DNA of 64,000 bases from Alphaproteobacteria bacterium. GTDB lineage: Bacteria > Pseudomonadota > Alphaproteobacteria > CALKHQ01. Below are positions 63,153 to 64,000 of this stretch, piece by piece. Below the pieces are notes generated by a model. It saw nothing but the letters and a program-made list of their open reading frames with translations. It had not been told where the DNA came from and made no database searches. The first letter of the stretch is position 1; every line of letters begins with the position of its first letter. The position numbers and the translations under genes were made by a program. The stretch covers positions 1 to 64,000 of the forward strand of contig JAWKYB010000006.1 in assembly GCA_041396705.1 (NCBI GenBank). The letters are read 5' to 3'.

Positions 63153-64000
63153 ATGCCGCAGGCTGACACCATGCCGGGGTCGCTGCTGCGCCGCGCAGAC
63201 GCCGGCGCGCGCGGCGACCGTGCGCGCCCGATCGGCCTCGCCGCCCTGATCGGGCTGACGCTGGCCCTTTGCAGCGGGCCGGTGCGGGCCGATAGCGTCG
63301 CACTCGGCGAGCACCGCCTGACATTCGAACCCGGCGAGGGGATGTGCGCGCTCGACCGCAACGCGTCCGCATTCGAGCGTTCGATGCTGGATTTCCAGGC
63401 CGAGGCGAATGCGGGTCGCAACGCGGTGCTGGCGATGTACGCCGAATGCGCGCCCCTGCAAGCCGCCCGCGACGGCGGCCTCGGCGACCTGGGCGTCTAC
63501 GGTTTGCTGATGGCGCCGCTGGCGTCGGGGCAGCTGGAGCCGGCGCCGTCGCTGTCGCGGGGGGGACTGGCAGGGACGGGGGCCCCGCCGGGCGGTGCTC
63601 GATGCCGGAATGGACCTGCCGATCGAGGACGTTGCCGCCCGCGCCAACAGCGCGCTGCAGGCCACGGCCAGCGGCGACGGCGTGTCCCTGTCGGATGCCG
63701 CCGTGCTCGGCGTGCTGGGGCGGGACGAGAACGCGATCTACACCGGGATCGTGCTGCAGGTCGACATGCCGGACTATTCCGACCGGGTTGCCGGCGCGGC
63801 GGCGCTGACGCTGGTCCGCGGTCATGTCGTCACCTATGTGCTCTACGACAGCTTCGTCGACGAGAGCACCTTCGCGACGCTGGTCGCCCGTCTGCAACCG
63901 GTCATGGCCGGGCTGGTCGCCGCCAACGGCACACCGGCGGACGTCGTCAGCAGCGGCGGCTCCCGCTTCGACTGGCAGCGGATCGTCTACGGTGCGATCG
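63153..64000 (+). CDS. Exported hypothetical protein, frameshifted and cut by the window edge
   Basis: It starts MPQADTMPGSLLRRADAGAR and has a signal segment (IGLAALIGLTLALCSGPVRA), then mature sequence SVALGEHRLTFEPGEGMC. After a run of seven G (63559-63565) the continuation is in the next frame: VLDAGMDLPIEDVAARANSA, NAIYTGIVLQVDMPDYSDRV, VTYVLYDSFVDESTFATL, SGGSRFDWQRIVYGAI, and it runs off the end. One G too many in the run explains the shift. The protein is not recognised; the LARLQPVMAGLVAANG-like stretch resembles no known domain. It follows the hybrid kinase by 82 bp. Confidence 0.7.
   Translation, partial: MPQADTMPGSLLRRADAGARGDRARPIGLAALIGLTLALCSGPVRADSVALGEHRLTFEPGEGMCALDRNASAFERSMLDFQAEANAGRNAVLAMYAECAPLQAARDGGLGDLGVYGLLMAPLASGQLEPAPSLSRGGLAGTGAPPGGARCRNGPADRGRCRPRQQRAAGHGQRRRRVPVGCRRARRAGAGRERDLHRDRAAGRHAGLFRPGCRRGGADAGPRSCRHLCALRQLRRREHLRDAGRPSATGHGRAGRRQRHTGGRRQQRRLPLRLAADRLRCD

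Noticed and set aside
60570..63665. Minus-strand ORF of about 1030 codons opposite the hybrid kinase
   Set aside because: Antisense artefact of GC-rich coding; no recognisable domain, and the plus-strand kinase has all catalytic motifs.

Overview
The window is very GC-rich, densely coded chromosomal DNA from an alphaproteobacterium. The best guess is Rhodospirillales-like, judged from gene content and gene order (yqeY-dnaG-rpoD; ilvE beside a PetP/PetR-type regulator pair; urtABCDE; an EPS-type MarR regulator with a NusG-like factor and cysD-cysNC). No rRNA, insertion sequence, integrase, prophage or CRISPR array was seen; one tRNA gene (tRNA-Leu, CAA) is present. Long antisense ORFs lie over most genes and are GC artefacts.

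Layout. (1) 296-4799: macromolecular-synthesis genes yqeY, dnaG and rpoD on the plus strand; the first part of rpoD is broken by about ten small indels although the protein can still be read across frames. (2) 4845-10682, minus: an AAA-type ATPase, three oxidative enzymes (an isopenicillin-N-synthase-like oxygenase, a vanadium-haloperoxidase/PAP2 family protein, a PKHD hydroxylase) and a membrane class III nucleotide cyclase. (3) 10781-14738, minus: an EPS-type MarR regulator, an RfaH/NusG-like factor, cysD and the bifunctional cysNC, making PAPS. (4) 14860-29137: DsbA-like protein, large catalase, tRNA-Leu, mobB, pgsA, uvrC, a FolM-like reductase, a CaCA antiporter, msrB and a chromate-resistance pair chrB-chrA. 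(5) 29238-36891, plus: an uncharacterised sugar/methylamine-like catabolic run (VOC protein, Gfo/Idh dehydrogenase, TIM-barrel isomerase, RhaM-like mutarotase, SDR, HIT, choline-kinase-like, dimethylglycine/sarcosine-dehydrogenase-like) and a small cytochrome c. (6) 36905-42677, minus: the complete urea ABC transporter urtABCDE, with a consensus sigma-54 promoter in front of urtA. (7) 43108-50095: secA, a chemotaxis receptor, an exported hypothetical protein and ilvE. (8) 50272-52834: MarR, OmpR-type response regulator and histidine kinase, diverging from ilvE. (9) 52841-60413, minus: LpxO-like hydroxylase, Sel1-repeat protein, small lipoprotein, ABC1 kinase, alpha/beta hydrolase, WcaI-type glycosyltransferase, another 2OG oxygenase and tsaD. 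(10) 60729-64000, plus: a hybrid histidine kinase and a truncated exported protein.

Themes. Four unrelated Fe(II)/2-oxoglutarate-type oxygenases and a haloperoxidase-family protein lie in one window. Nitrogen economy is suggested by the sigma-54-driven urea transporter next to a possible N-methyl amine catabolic run. Redox and oxidant defence is represented by catalase, MsrB, a DsbA-like protein and ChrBA.

Data quality. Besides rpoD, three other genes (near 29530, 29625 and 63560) carry single-base frameshifts in G runs. Reading frame is recovered immediately and protein similarity continues, so sequencing or assembly error is more likely than gene decay. All product names come from reading the sequence; no database search was run.
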